64,000 nt of DNA from Nostoc sp. JL34 (GTDB lineage Bacteria > Cyanobacteriota > Cyanobacteriia > Cyanobacteriales > Nostocaceae). The translations under genes and the position numbers were made by a program. How positions within the stretch are numbered: position 1 is the stretch's first letter; each line of letters opens with the position of its first letter. The notes beneath the pieces were generated by a model, which did no database searches, had not been told where the DNA came from, and saw only the letters and a list, made by a program, of their open reading frames with translations. The stretch covers positions 1 through 64,000 of the forward strand of contig NZ_JABXKQ010000135.1 of NCBI RefSeq assembly GCF_017114945.1, in the 5' to 3' direction. Below are positions 35,629 to 45,119 of this stretch, in pieces.

Positions 35629-37737
35629 ATGAGTGCAAGTACCATTATTTTCCAAAATCCCTTACTCCAAGGCACTGGTTTACCTCCCTTTGCAGAGATT
35701 AAACCAGAACGAGTAGTACCAGCCTTTAATCAGTTGCTAGCAGAACTTGACCAGCAGCTTGCCACCTTAGAGACTAATGTACAGCCTACTTGGAGTGGTT
35801 TAGTAGAACCCTTAGAAAAGCTGACAGAACGGCTTACCTGGAGTTGGGGGGCGGTAAATCATTTAATGGGTGTTAAAAATAGCCCGGAACTGCGCGAAGC
35901 TCATGAAATCGTCCAGCCACTAGTCGTACAATTTATCAACAAGCTTGGTCAAAGCCAGCCCATCTACAATGCTTTTAAAGCACTCCGTAGCAGTGATAGT
36001 TGGACAACATTAGAATTAGCCCAACAGCGCATTGTAGAAGCTGCCATTCGAGATGCAGAACTTTCTGGTGTTGGCTTAGAAGGAGAAGCAAGAGAGCGTT
36101 TCAACACCATTCAGATGGAGTTGGCAGAACTTTCGACCAAATTCTCTAACCATGTACTTGATGCCACCAAAGCCTTTAGCTTAACCCTGACAACAAAAGC
36201 GGAAATTGACGGTTTACCTCCAAGTTTGGTGAGTTTAGCCGCCCAAGTTGCTCGTGCGGCGGGAGAAGAAAAGGCCACACCAGAAAAAGGCCCCTGGCGC
36301 ATTACTTTAGACTTCCCCAGTTTCGGCCCTTTCATGCAGCACAGCACCCGTCGAGATTGGCGTGAAAAGCTCTACAAAGCTCATATCACCCGCGCTTCTA
36401 ATGGTGATTTAGATAACAACCCGTTAATTGTGCGTATTTTGGAGTTACGGCAAGAACTCGCAGATTTACTTGGCTTTAAGAGTTATGCCGAGTTGAGCCT
36501 TGCAAGTAAAATGGCTCCTAATGTTGAGGCAGTAGAAGCACTATTAGAAGAACTACGTCAGGCTAGTTATAATGCTGCTGTCAAAGACTTAAAAGAACTT
36601 CAAGCTTTCGCCGCATCACATGGAGAAGAATATCAAGATTTAAAACATTGGGACATCAGCTTTTGGGCAGAACGCCAACGAGAAGCAAAATTTGCCTTTA
36701 CTGCTGAAGAATTACGTCCCTATTTTCCCCTTCCCCAAGTGTTAGATGGCTTGTTTGGACTTGTCAAGCGGCTGTTTGGCGTCACTGTCACCCCTGCTGA
36801 TGGTCAAGCCCCAGTGTGGCATGAAGATGTCCGTTATTTCCAAATAGCTGATGAAACTGGTTCTCCCATAGCCTACTTCTACTTAGATCCTTATAGCCGT
36901 CCAGCAGAAAAACGCGGTGGTGCTTGGATGGATGTGTGCATCAATCGCGCCAAAATCACTGAAAATGGTGCAACTGGCATTCGCTTGCCTGTGACTTATT
37001 TGATATGTAACCAAACTCCCCCGGTAGATGGCAAGCCGAGTTTGATGACTTTCTATGAAGTAGAAACTTTGTTCCACGAGTTTGGTCATGGATTGCATCA
37101 CATGCTCACCAAGGTTGACTATGCTGGAGCCGCAGGCATCAATAATGTGGAATGGGATGCAGTGGAACTACCCAGTCAGTTTATGGAAAACTGGTGTTAT
37201 GAGCGACCCACTTTGTTTGGCATGGCGAAACATTACGAAACTGGGGAAGCCCTACCGGAGCATTATTATCAAAAGCTGCTAGCGGCGCGTAATTATATGA
37301 GTGGTACTGCTATGTTACGGCAGATTCACTTTAGCAATATTGATTTAGAACTACACTACCGCTATCGTTCTGGTAGTGATGAAACTCCGGCAGATGTGCG
37401 TCATCGCATAGCCAAGACTACTACTATTTTACCACCACTTCCAGAAGATTCCATGCTATGTGCTTTTGGACACATCTTTGAGGGTGGTTATGCAGCAGGG
37501 TACTACAGTTACAAGTGGGCTGAGGTACTGAGCGCTGATGCTTTCGCCGCTTTTGAAGAAGCTGGGCTTGAAGATGAGGAAGCGATAAAAGCTACGGGTG
37601 GGCGTTATCGGGATACGGTGCTGGCCCTCGGTGGTGGTAAGCATCCAATGGAGGTGTTTAAAACTTTCCGGGGTCGTGAACCAAGTACGATCGCTTTGCT
37701 CAGGCACAATGGTTTAGTGAGTGCTGTTAGCGGATAG
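35629..37737 (+). CDS. prlC: M3 family oligopeptidase A (thimet-like zinc peptidase)
   Basis: 702 aa, cytoplasmic. Zinc motif HEFGH at 483-487 and the third ligand Glu in NNVEWDAVELPSQ (about 513) are intact, with the substrate-binding YRSG...FGHIFEGGYAAGYYSYKWAEVLSAD region near the C-terminus. Members degrade short peptides, including cleaved signal and transit peptides; full family length. ATG at 35629 follows an A/T-rich leader without a canonical ribosome site. Monocistronic, convergent with the DUF928 gene with about 95 bp between stops. Confidence 0.96.
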   Translation: MSASTIIFQNPLLQGTGLPPFAEIKPERVVPAFNQLLAELDQQLATLETNVQPTWSGLVEPLEKLTERLTWSWGAVNHLMGVKNSPELREAHEIVQPLVVQFINKLGQSQPIYNAFKALRSSDSWTTLELAQQRIVEAAIRDAELSGVGLEGEARERFNTIQMELAELSTKFSNHVLDATKAFSLTLTTKAEIDGLPPSLVSLAAQVARAAGEEKATPEKGPWRITLDFPSFGPFMQHSTRRDWREKLYKAHITRASNGDLDNNPLIVRILELRQELADLLGFKSYAELSLASKMAPNVEAVEALLEELRQASYNAAVKDLKELQAFAASHGEEYQDLKHWDISFWAERQREAKFAFTAEELRPYFPLPQVLDGLFGLVKRLFGVTVTPADGQAPVWHEDVRYFQIADETGSPIAYFYLDPYSRPAEKRGGAWMDVCINRAKITENGATGIRLPVTYLICNQTPPVDGKPSLMTFYEVETLFHEFGHGLHHMLTKVDYAGAAGINNVEWDAVELPSQFMENWCYERPTLFGMAKHYETGEALPEHYYQKLLAARNYMSGTAMLRQIHFSNIDLELHYRYRSGSDETPADVRHRIAKTTTILPPLPEDSMLCAFGHIFEGGYAAGYYSYKWAEVLSADAFAAFEEAGLEDEEAIKATGGRYRDTVLALGGGKHPMEVFKTFRGREPSTIALLRHNGLVSAVSG

Positions 37738-37831
37738 CTAAGGTTTAGCCCGTGCTGAGTGAGGAATCTCAGTTCTTTCCTCGGAACTCAGAACTATTTT
37801 GCCCTATGCCCTCGCTGTTTTTTATGGAGTT

Positions 37832-38716
37832 TTACTCAGCCCTCAGTACTTTTAACTGGGGACTGCTGGGTGTTTCCAAGAGAAGCGGTTTTGTTGCAAT
37901 ATCATTCAAGCGGATGCTGCCTAGCAAATTCCGCCACTCTGCTTGCAGTGCCGCATCTTGAGGATTTTTTTGACGCAGTTCAGCTAGCGTCGTCAGTGCC
38001 TCGTACCATATCCCCTTTTGGGCATACACAGCATAGCGCTTTAGAGGTTCTGTGGTTTGTAGCTCTTTGACTGTGGCTGGATTCAGTTCGACTCGTTGTA
38101 TTACCCCTTCAACGAAAGTCGGGGGCGAATTCTTTTCCTTGTCACAGCTAATAGTGAAAAACCAGCGGTATTGTTTGTCTACTACTAAAGCGGGAGTAGT
38201 GGTAGGTAGAGAAACGCGGATCACTCCTGGCTTATCTGGTAGAGCGATCGCTTTTCGGTAAATCTCCTTAGAGTCCTTAGAGTTAGGATATTCTTGCAGC
38301 ACAAATTCAACTGCATAGAGCGAATCTTTGGTATATGGCACATAGAAAAACCAACTTGGGTGTTCTACCGTTGTCTGTGCCCAGACATTGATCACTGAGT
38401 TATCTTCCTCAGTAAAGGGCACTAAAGCAGTCAGGTCAGGTTTAGAAACTGGACATCCAGCCAATTCCCCGCGCCTCGCTCCACCACGAACGCGACCTCC
38501 AGGAGGGGGGCCAGGTGGAAGTGTGGGTTGATTATAGGTTGTGGCTTGAGCCAGGGTCGTTTTAGGATGAGAGCGTAGGCGTAGCCTGCCGTAGGCATCG
38601 CTACGTGAAGAACCAAGAGTTGGTTTCCCTAGTACTGGAGTCAGGCTAACTACTAAACTTGTACAGCTAAAAACTACTACGAAAAACAGTTTTATCGGTT
38701 GTGAATTTGAATTCAT
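37832..38716 (-). CDS. DUF928 exported protein
   Basis: 294 aa. Sec signal peptide (residues 1-30; KLFFVVVFSCTSLVVSLTPVLG), then a Pro/Gly-rich linker GGRVRGGARRGELAGC that is the DUF928 hallmark. The domain follows with LTALVPFTEEDNS, HPSWFFYVPYT, EFVLQEY, and YRWFFTISCD, and a helical end DAALQAEWRNLLGSIRLNDIA. Predicted periplasmic. Function unknown. An interspersed palindrome at 38574-38606 is read in frame as about residues 38-48. Last gene of the CHAT/DUF1822/CHASE2 block; 69 bp after the CHAT-CHASE2 stop on the same strand, so co-transcription is plausible. Confidence 0.9.
   Translation of the reverse strand: MNSNSQPIKLFFVVVFSCTSLVVSLTPVLGKPTLGSSRSDAYGRLRLRSHPKTTLAQATTYNQPTLPPGPPPGGRVRGGARRGELAGCPVSKPDLTALVPFTEEDNSVINVWAQTTVEHPSWFFYVPYTKDSLYAVEFVLQEYPNSKDSKEIYRKAIALPDKPGVIRVSLPTTTPALVVDKQYRWFFTISCDKEKNSPPTFVEGVIQRVELNPATVKELQTTEPLKRYAVYAQKGIWYEALTTLAELRQKNPQDAALQAEWRNLLGSIRLNDIATKPLLLETPSSPQLKVLRAE
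38574..38606. repeat. 33-bp GCGTAGGCGTAGCC palindromic repeat in frame within DUF928 gene
   Basis: GCGTAGGCGTAGCCTGCC and GTAGGCATCGCTACG make up a dispersed element related to those at 15,536 and 50,990. Its length of 33 bp adds exactly 11 codons (reading SDAYGRLRL on the minus strand) between the signal peptide and the DUF928 domain, leaving the frame open. Confidence 0.75.
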
Positions 38717-38785
38717 AAAAACCTTACCTCATCCGATTTTAGATTTTAGATTTTAGATTTTAAATTGGGCATTAGTTATTCTCCC

Positions 38786-41101
38786 TCACTCCCGCACTTC
38801 TGTTTTTGAATTATAAATTGACATCAAGCCCACCATAGCTACCAGTGATAAAGCCGACGGTACAAACGGCACCCAAGCACCCGAAATTAACAGACCAAGG
38901 CAAACTACATACAAAACGCTAGAGGTAACACCGACTGCTAACACCAACCAGGGTAACGAAAGCTTGTGCCAAGCCAGGACTCCCCCCACCAACGACCAGC
39001 CCAAAATCCAGACTACCTCAACCCACAGTGACCAAGCCCGTAGCAACGGCCGCCCATCCTGGACTGCACCGAGAATCTGACTGACCATCTGAGCCTGGAC
39101 TAACACTCCTGGCATTTGCTCATCTAAGGGAACGCCATAGGGTGTCGGCCAAGTATCTGGAGAATCCCCCTTTGCCACCACACCAATCAGAACAATTCGG
39201 TCTTTAATAGCGCTGGGGTTAATCGGACTAGATAAAAATTGCGTTAGCTTCACCTGTTGGGCTATCTCTTTTGAGGAACGATAGTTGAGTAAGATTTGAC
39301 CACCATTAGCATCAATATTTTGATAGCCGCCAGTCCGAGACTCCAGTTTCGGAAAAATAGTCTTACCCAGCTGCAAATTTCCTTTAGGGGTGAACTTTGG
39401 TTGGATTCCTGAAGGGTGCAGATAGAGGAATGCTAGTTGTAAACTGAAGGAATATGGAGCAGAACACAACGATGTCGGCTCTTGGTTCATGAACAGAAGA
39501 TGCCGACGGATGACTCCATCGCGATCGTGAATAAAGTCACTGAATCCCAAGTTGCCTGGGGGGATTTCTGGCGGTGGCTTAATGCCTTTGATATTTCCTG
39601 TGCTATCACTCCCCTTGCATACACCAACCAAGTTCTGAGTTTTCTGGAGACGAGTAATTAAATCTGGCTCTTTGGTCTGAAAATCACGGTAGACATCCAA
39701 GCCGATCGCACGGGGTTGGTATTGATTCAGTTTTGCCAGGAGTTTGTTGAGAGATTTTTCGGAAATGGAAGCTCCAATCAAGGACTCGTTATTTTCTCTT
39801 TGAGTCGCCAAATCATCATCGTCAATTGTGATTACCAATAGTCGGGGATCAATTCCCTCTGGAGGGCGCGATCGCATCATTAGGTCAAAGGCTTGAATCT
39901 CTGGATTTTCCAGCAATCCCAGCAATCTCACCCCACAAACTAAGCCTGTAATCGCCAAACTGGATAACAAAGTTGTCCGAAATCTGCGTCTGGTAGACAA
40001 AGCTAAATCCGGTTTAGTTTTGGTAGACCTCAATTCATCCCAAGTGGGTGGTATCTGCGCTGGATTTTGGCAAATCACTGGTAGCCAAGTCGCACAGGGA
40101 AATCGATCCTCAAGTCCTTGCAAGCGTTCCCGCGCTTGGCGTACCGCTTGATATAAAGACTCGCCACCGGAAAAGCCTTGGAGAAAATACTTTAAAAACT
40201 CCTTAGCAACTTGGTCTGGGACGGGTTCGCGCATGACGATCATCTGAGGAATTTGCAAATCAGCCAATTCTCGTGCCAATCCCAATCCATCACAAGAGTT
40301 GAATATAGCTAATTGCAAGCCGTTTTCAATGGCTTTCTTGAGAGCGTACTTTAATTCGCCAATGGTAAGACTATCAGTTTTATTCAGGTAAATTCGTCCG
40401 CTTTCTCCATTTCTGTGACTAGAACTGTGCCCAGCAAAGAAAAGAATATCCCAGTTTTTTCCCCAGAGATGCTCAGTCAAGTCCTTACGCTGTGGTTCTA
40501 CCAGAAAGCTAACCTCTGCGTTACTACACTGTTGCAGTAAAGCTTGATCGGCTTGGGTGTCAATCCCCTTACTATTGCCCACAATTGCCAAAATGTTGAC
40601 TAATTGGTTTAAAGTGCGTGGCTTGTGAATGCGATCGTAGGATGGTGAAGAAAGGGCAATTTCAGCCTTGGGGTAGCGTTCTAATAAGTCCCACAGATGC
40701 CAGGGTAATAGCTGCAATTGGCTATTTTCTGTTTGCAAAATTACTCGTATTTCTTCCGTGGACGACAATCTTTCTAACCATTTTTCCCTTAAAGGGCGAA
40801 ACTCTTCTGCTCGCAGCCAGGTATTAAAACGTGCCCGCAAAATATGGGAAGTGTTTTCGCAGTCTTGAATCATCGATACATTCGTCACCTGCATTTGGTC
40901 AGCATGGAGGCGATAACGATTGCCTATCTGCCGATAACTAGACTGCCAATGACTATAGTAGAGCGGCATTTCCGGGAATGCAGGTAACTTCCCCGCGATT
41001 TCTGTTGCAGCCCGCTTGTCTTCTTCACCAATTTGGAGGGTGACAGCAAACCCCTGTTCAAAACTACCCTCTCCGAATTTCATCACCACTAACTTACCCA
41101 T
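38786..41101 (-). CDS. CHAT protease-CHASE2 membrane sensor fusion
   Basis: 771 aa from ATG 41101 (MGKLVVMKFGEG, the usual family start). N-terminal CHAT caspase-like domain with catalytic His225 in FFAGHSSSH and Cys270 in IFNSCDGLGLA, preceded by WHLWDLLERYPKAEIALSS. A membrane helix at about 375-400 leads into a CHASE2 extracytoplasmic sensor (about 400-680; AFDLMMRSRPPEGIDPRLLVITIDDDD...GVDLYRDF-type motifs). Three helices at about 690-765 end the protein. Topology implies an outside signal and a cytoplasmic protease. Both catalytic residues are present. Flanked by DUF1822 (183 bp upstream) and DUF928 (69 bp downstream). Confidence 0.93.
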   Translation of the reverse strand: MGKLVVMKFGEGSFEQGFAVTLQIGEEDKRAATEIAGKLPAFPEMPLYYSHWQSSYRQIGNRYRLHADQMQVTNVSMIQDCENTSHILRARFNTWLRAEEFRPLREKWLERLSSTEEIRVILQTENSQLQLLPWHLWDLLERYPKAEIALSSPSYDRIHKPRTLNQLVNILAIVGNSKGIDTQADQALLQQCSNAEVSFLVEPQRKDLTEHLWGKNWDILFFAGHSSSHRNGESGRIYLNKTDSLTIGELKYALKKAIENGLQLAIFNSCDGLGLARELADLQIPQMIVMREPVPDQVAKEFLKYFLQGFSGGESLYQAVRQARERLQGLEDRFPCATWLPVICQNPAQIPPTWDELRSTKTKPDLALSTRRRFRTTLLSSLAITGLVCGVRLLGLLENPEIQAFDLMMRSRPPEGIDPRLLVITIDDDDLATQRENNESLIGASISEKSLNKLLAKLNQYQPRAIGLDVYRDFQTKEPDLITRLQKTQNLVGVCKGSDSTGNIKGIKPPPEIPPGNLGFSDFIHDRDGVIRRHLLFMNQEPTSLCSAPYSFSLQLAFLYLHPSGIQPKFTPKGNLQLGKTIFPKLESRTGGYQNIDANGGQILLNYRSSKEIAQQVKLTQFLSSPINPSAIKDRIVLIGVVAKGDSPDTWPTPYGVPLDEQMPGVLVQAQMVSQILGAVQDGRPLLRAWSLWVEVVWILGWSLVGGVLAWHKLSLPWLVLAVGVTSSVLYVVCLGLLISGAWVPFVPSALSLVAMVGLMSIYNSKTEVRE

Positions 41102-41284
41102 GACCGTCGCTATCTCCCTGTGCAAAACCATCCCCTGTTTTAATGTCTCATAACAAGCTCCACAAGCATTTACAGACTTTTTCCTAAATCCCTAAAAGCA
41201 GGCTTGAATTTTTAATCTTTAATTTTTAATTAACCAATTACCACTTAATAAATTACCGGCAAAGAGGGAGGATAGCTACATCTT

Positions 41285-42253
41285 TCAAATTCGGAAGTGT
41301 TCGGTAATGCTGATATTATCTAAGGCCACCCTAACGCTAAATTGCTCTGTGGGTTCACCACGAAACTGTAACTGAATATAGTTGTCTGATTTTCTAGATT
41401 GAGCGGAGAGAAATACTGCTCCCGAACTATCTAGAACGGTGAGATGAACTCCTGACGGCAAGTAGATTTGATTCCCAGTGGCGTGTAATTGGAGATGAAT
41501 ACTAGTTTCTTGATTCTTTTCGGGGCTGATTTCTACAATCAACATGACTGGTTGGTTGAGAATTTGGATGCCCAAATCAATCAGTTTTGCCCGTTTAGTA
41601 ATTGATTCTGGTTGATTGAGAGTATTTAGTTCCAAAGTTTCAGTACTGCGAAACGCATAATTTGGTCTGAGTTCCGGTACATTCCACAGGGATTCAATAG
41701 TCTGCCAGCCAGTCTCAAATATGCCAGCAAACCACTGACTCAAATTTACCAACGAGGTGAGTGGAGATTCCCGCAGTTGCCACAGGTGGTCGATAAACGC
41801 TTCCAATGGTTGCAGTTTACTTAAAGGCAGTGTTTCAGTTGCGACACTAGGGATAAAACCAAGTAGCCTTGCTTCTTGAAGTGATTCATCAAATTGAACT
41901 ACTAAATAACCCACCCGTTCTTCCCAAGTTTCTGGAGGAATGGAACATATCCGCTGATGCAGATGGACAGGGCGACACTCCAAACGACCAATTGAGGGTA
42001 TCTCTAAGTCAGCTACATTCCCACAAAGGCGCATGATGGGGTTCCAACTGTCACTAGCTTGAAGATCAGTAGGAATATCCATCATCTGCAAGTAATCATT
42101 CACCACCCATACAGCCAGAGTATTCAGCCGGACTTGCTCTGCTTTTTCAGGATTTGGCTGCTGGTTAGCAAATTGCTGGGCAGTTATGCGAGCTGTTTGG
42201 GAAATCGGCAATGTTAAAGCGAAATCGTCTAGCTGATAGGTGGAGTTATTCAT
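41285..42253 (-). CDS. DUF1822 family protein
   Basis: 322 aa, soluble, without signal peptide. Typical DUF1822 features: FALTLPISQTARITAQQFANQQ at the N-terminus, NTLAVWVVNDYLQMMDIPTDLQ, RLECRPV, and PETWEERVGYLVVQFDESLQEARLLGF. A C-terminal beta-rich part (about 215-322) ends QLQFRGEPTEQFSVRVAL. Function is unknown; in cyanobacteria it is often found beside CHAT or CHASE2 genes. AGGGA lies 8 bases before ATG. It sits between the TPR-CHAT and CHAT-CHASE2 genes in the same orientation. Confidence 0.9.
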   Translation of the reverse strand: MNNSTYQLDDFALTLPISQTARITAQQFANQQPNPEKAEQVRLNTLAVWVVNDYLQMMDIPTDLQASDSWNPIMRLCGNVADLEIPSIGRLECRPVHLHQRICSIPPETWEERVGYLVVQFDESLQEARLLGFIPSVATETLPLSKLQPLEAFIDHLWQLRESPLTSLVNLSQWFAGIFETGWQTIESLWNVPELRPNYAFRSTETLELNTLNQPESITKRAKLIDLGIQILNQPVMLIVEISPEKNQETSIHLQLHATGNQIYLPSGVHLTVLDSSGAVFLSAQSRKSDNYIQLQFRGEPTEQFSVRVALDNISITEHFRI

Positions 42254-42430
42254 AAATCAATCCCTAGTGATCAATGCTGCTATGTACATATCACCTGCAT
42301 TCAATAAATTTATGCCACAAAATTGAATACTGGAAAAAGAGAATTGGGCATGGGGCATGGTTATTCTTCTTCTCACCTTGTCTTCCTTGTCTCCCTTGTC
42401 TCCTTCATCTACCCTTGCTCTCCTGCTTCC

Positions 42431-42464
42431 CCCAATCCCCAATCCCCAATCCCCAATCCCCAAA
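42431..42464. repeat. STRR CCCCAAT heptamers abutting the TPR-CHAT gene stop
   Basis: Four to five CCCCAAT heptamers end directly before the TCA that complements the TGA stop at 42465-42467. The transcript of the minus-strand gene would read stop codon then (GGGGATT)n. Confidence 0.9.
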
Positions 42465-45119
42465 TCACAACCAATTCCCAATCAATACATAGGCAGACCA
42501 AAAGCTTGGTGCTCTGTAGTTGGGATGTTTCAGCAGTTTTAACTGGGCACGGTGGACTGCTTCGGCTTTGGTAATTTTGCCACTCTTGAGTTCTCGATAG
42601 AAGGCACTCACAAACATCGCTGTTGATTCATCATCAATCTGCCACAGGGAAGCTATGGTACTACGGGCCCCAGCTCGGACAGCTGCTCCTGCTAGCCCGA
42701 GTGCTGCACGGCTGTCTCCTGTTGCTGTCTGACAAGCACTCAAAACTAATAGTTCTACTATGGTTTTACCCTGACTGCGGAAGAGAGTATCAAAATCCTT
42801 GACATTGATCTGACCATCGAAATCTAAAATAAAAGTGTCTTCAAGGCGGGAACTAAACTGACCGTGGGTTGCCAAATGCACTATGTTGAACGAAGCAGCA
42901 CCAATTTCACTCTCTAAATTCTTTTTCTTAAAATCCCCATCTAGTAAGCTAGTTGTCGAAACTCCGGCTTTGGTAATGCCCTCAAATTCAGATTTAATCG
43001 CAAGCAATGGTGCAAACTTGAGAAATCCTGGTGGGGGCTGAGTCAGTCCTGCGGTTAGCGCTCTGAGCTGCTGTTTTACCAGCGGTTTTGGGTCGAGGAG
43101 TTGTAGACCGACGCTCAGGGCGATCGCATATTTCTCTACCAAGTATTGCTGACCATCGTAGAGAGCAGCCATTGGTAAATTGCGTAATGGCCCATCCAGG
43201 ACGAACACTAGGGTATCGACGCCACTTTTTTGCAATTGTGACTCAATGGGTTTAAGCAGCCAGTTGTAAACTTCTTGCGATTGAGTTTCGACTGTCTTGG
43301 TAGCTGTGGGATTGACAAGATTTTTTCGCAGTTCTACTAAGAGTTTTTCTACTTCTGTTTGAGAAATCTTGGTACTGTAGCTTTGCAGGCGTTGTTTGGG
43401 AATTTTGACAATGACCTGGAGTTCGTCAGGAAGAATAATCGGATAAAGGATGGCAGCTTTGGAATTATCTTGGTCTACCACTTGATCGAGGGCTACTTTC
43501 TGACCTTGCAGGCAAGCTTCCCGAAAGAAGTCGTCCAATTCTGCTAGTTGGAGTGCTTCAATGCGTTCCCGTGCTTTCTCTAATATTTTTTCATCTGGTT
43601 TTCCTTGTTGGGATTGCAGCAGTAACTCTACTGACTGGCGGTAGACGGGTTCTACGCTGTCCCGAAAGTTGAATTGCACATCCTGATTCACTACATCTTT
43701 ATTCACTACTAAATCTCTGCGGAGAGATTTGAGAGTGTCTACAGCAGCATCATAAGCCGCGATCGCACCATTAATATCTTTTTGGGCCCAGAGCAATCTA
43801 CCTAACTGCCACTCCAAGGTATAGGTAATTTCTGGTGCATTGCTGCTCTGTGCCAAAGCTAATCCTTGTCGGGTAAGCCCTTGCGCCTCTGACCACTGTC
43901 TGGTTTCTTCGTACAAGCTGCCTAAACTCTTCAGGGCATAAGCCTCTGCCCGCTTGTCCCTTAAGCTGTGGGATTGCTGGATGGCTTTGGCGAGTAATAC
44001 TGCTGAGTCTTTTGTGCTGAATCCTGAGTAATAACTCTGAGTGGATGCTTGTAAGACACCACTCTTGACTTTTGCCAGACTTTGTGAATAGTTAACCTGA
44101 GCGTAAATACTAGCACGGCTGAGGGGGAGTTGCTTGAGTTGGGATTCAATCAACGGTAGGAGAGCTTGAACCTTTGCCCATTGTTGATCTTCAATAAGTA
44201 GTCCCAGGTGATTCAGTTGCGCTTGGACTTTTGTCAGGGGTGAGGCAGATACTTCGACTGCTTGTTGATAATAGGCGATCGCCTGTGGCTTTTGGTGTTG
44301 TTTACGGGCATTATTGCCCAAGCTGAACAGACTAGCCCCAATATCAGCGCTTGATTTGAGGTTTCGAGCAATTTTTAGACTTTCTTCTAGCGCTTTGTGT
44401 GACTTTTCCAAATCGCCCAATACTAAAAGAGCATCACCGAGCGATCGCAAACCCACTGTCTTTTCTATAGAATCTGGTTGAGATTTTAACGTCTGACTTA
44501 CCTGTTCGAGTGTTTTCACAGCCCGAGGGTAAAATCCTTGGGTGCGCCACGCTTGTGCTTGATTGATTTGCGATCGCACCACGCCACTTTTATTATCTGC
44601 TTGCTTGTAAATTCCTTCAGTCTGCTGCCAAGTTGCTAAAGCCATATCGGCCTGTCCCATTGCTAGTTGCAGACGACCTTGAATATCTAATGATTGGGCA
44701 AATATTTGCGAATTTTGATTTTTATCCTGTGCTTTGAGCAAATTTAAGCTCTCTGTAATTGCCTGCTGCGCCTGATTCCATGCACCGAGTTGCTGGTATG
44801 CCAGAGAAAGATTACTCAGTGTCGCTGCTAGTGTGAGACTCTCCCCTCGCTGCTGATATGCCTGGACAGCTTGTTGCAACACTTCTACAGCTTTGGTAAA
44901 GTTGCCAGTATTGTATAAAACTTTGCCCTGTTGTAGTAGTAAGTCTGGGTCAGCGGCCACAGTCAACGATGTCAGACTGTTAATTGGCAGTTGGGATGAG
45001 GAATTGATTGAGCCAGGAACTTTTGCCAGCACAGGTGAACCGATAATGCATAGCAAAGCCATCAGGAAGTATAAAGGCAAACGGAAAAAGTGAGCTAGCG
45101 CGGTCTTTTTGGTTTTCAA
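42465..45119 (-). CDS. TPR-CHAT caspase-like protease with signal peptide
   Basis: About 884 aa from TTG 45119. The N-terminus KTKKTALAHFFRLPLYFLMALLCIIGSPVLA is a Sec signal peptide, so the protein is predicted to be exported. Residues ~60-440 hold about nine TPR-like repeats. The C-terminal CHAT domain (from ~590) contains VFVLDGPLRNLPMAALYDG, catalytic His (LATHGQFSS, about 752) and Cys (LSACQTATGD, about 796), and ends GARSTIASLW...FWSAYVLIGNW. Alternative start: ATG 45062, which would cut the signal; the frame extends further upstream only through repeat DNA. First gene of the CHAT block. Exported CHAT proteases are common in filamentous cyanobacteria but their targets are unknown. Confidence 0.9.
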   Translation of the reverse strand: MKTKKTALAHFFRLPLYFLMALLCIIGSPVLAKVPGSINSSSQLPINSLTSLTVAADPDLLLQQGKVLYNTGNFTKAVEVLQQAVQAYQQRGESLTLAATLSNLSLAYQQLGAWNQAQQAITESLNLLKAQDKNQNSQIFAQSLDIQGRLQLAMGQADMALATWQQTEGIYKQADNKSGVVRSQINQAQAWRTQGFYPRAVKTLEQVSQTLKSQPDSIEKTVGLRSLGDALLVLGDLEKSHKALEESLKIARNLKSSADIGASLFSLGNNARKQHQKPQAIAYYQQAVEVSASPLTKVQAQLNHLGLLIEDQQWAKVQALLPLIESQLKQLPLSRASIYAQVNYSQSLAKVKSGVLQASTQSYYSGFSTKDSAVLLAKAIQQSHSLRDKRAEAYALKSLGSLYEETRQWSEAQGLTRQGLALAQSSNAPEITYTLEWQLGRLLWAQKDINGAIAAYDAAVDTLKSLRRDLVVNKDVVNQDVQFNFRDSVEPVYRQSVELLLQSQQGKPDEKILEKARERIEALQLAELDDFFREACLQGQKVALDQVVDQDNSKAAILYPIILPDELQVIVKIPKQRLQSYSTKISQTEVEKLLVELRKNLVNPTATKTVETQSQEVYNWLLKPIESQLQKSGVDTLVFVLDGPLRNLPMAALYDGQQYLVEKYAIALSVGLQLLDPKPLVKQQLRALTAGLTQPPPGFLKFAPLLAIKSEFEGITKAGVSTTSLLDGDFKKKNLESEIGAASFNIVHLATHGQFSSRLEDTFILDFDGQINVKDFDTLFRSQGKTIVELLVLSACQTATGDSRAALGLAGAAVRAGARSTIASLWQIDDESTAMFVSAFYRELKSGKITKAEAVHRAQLKLLKHPNYRAPSFWSAYVLIGNWL

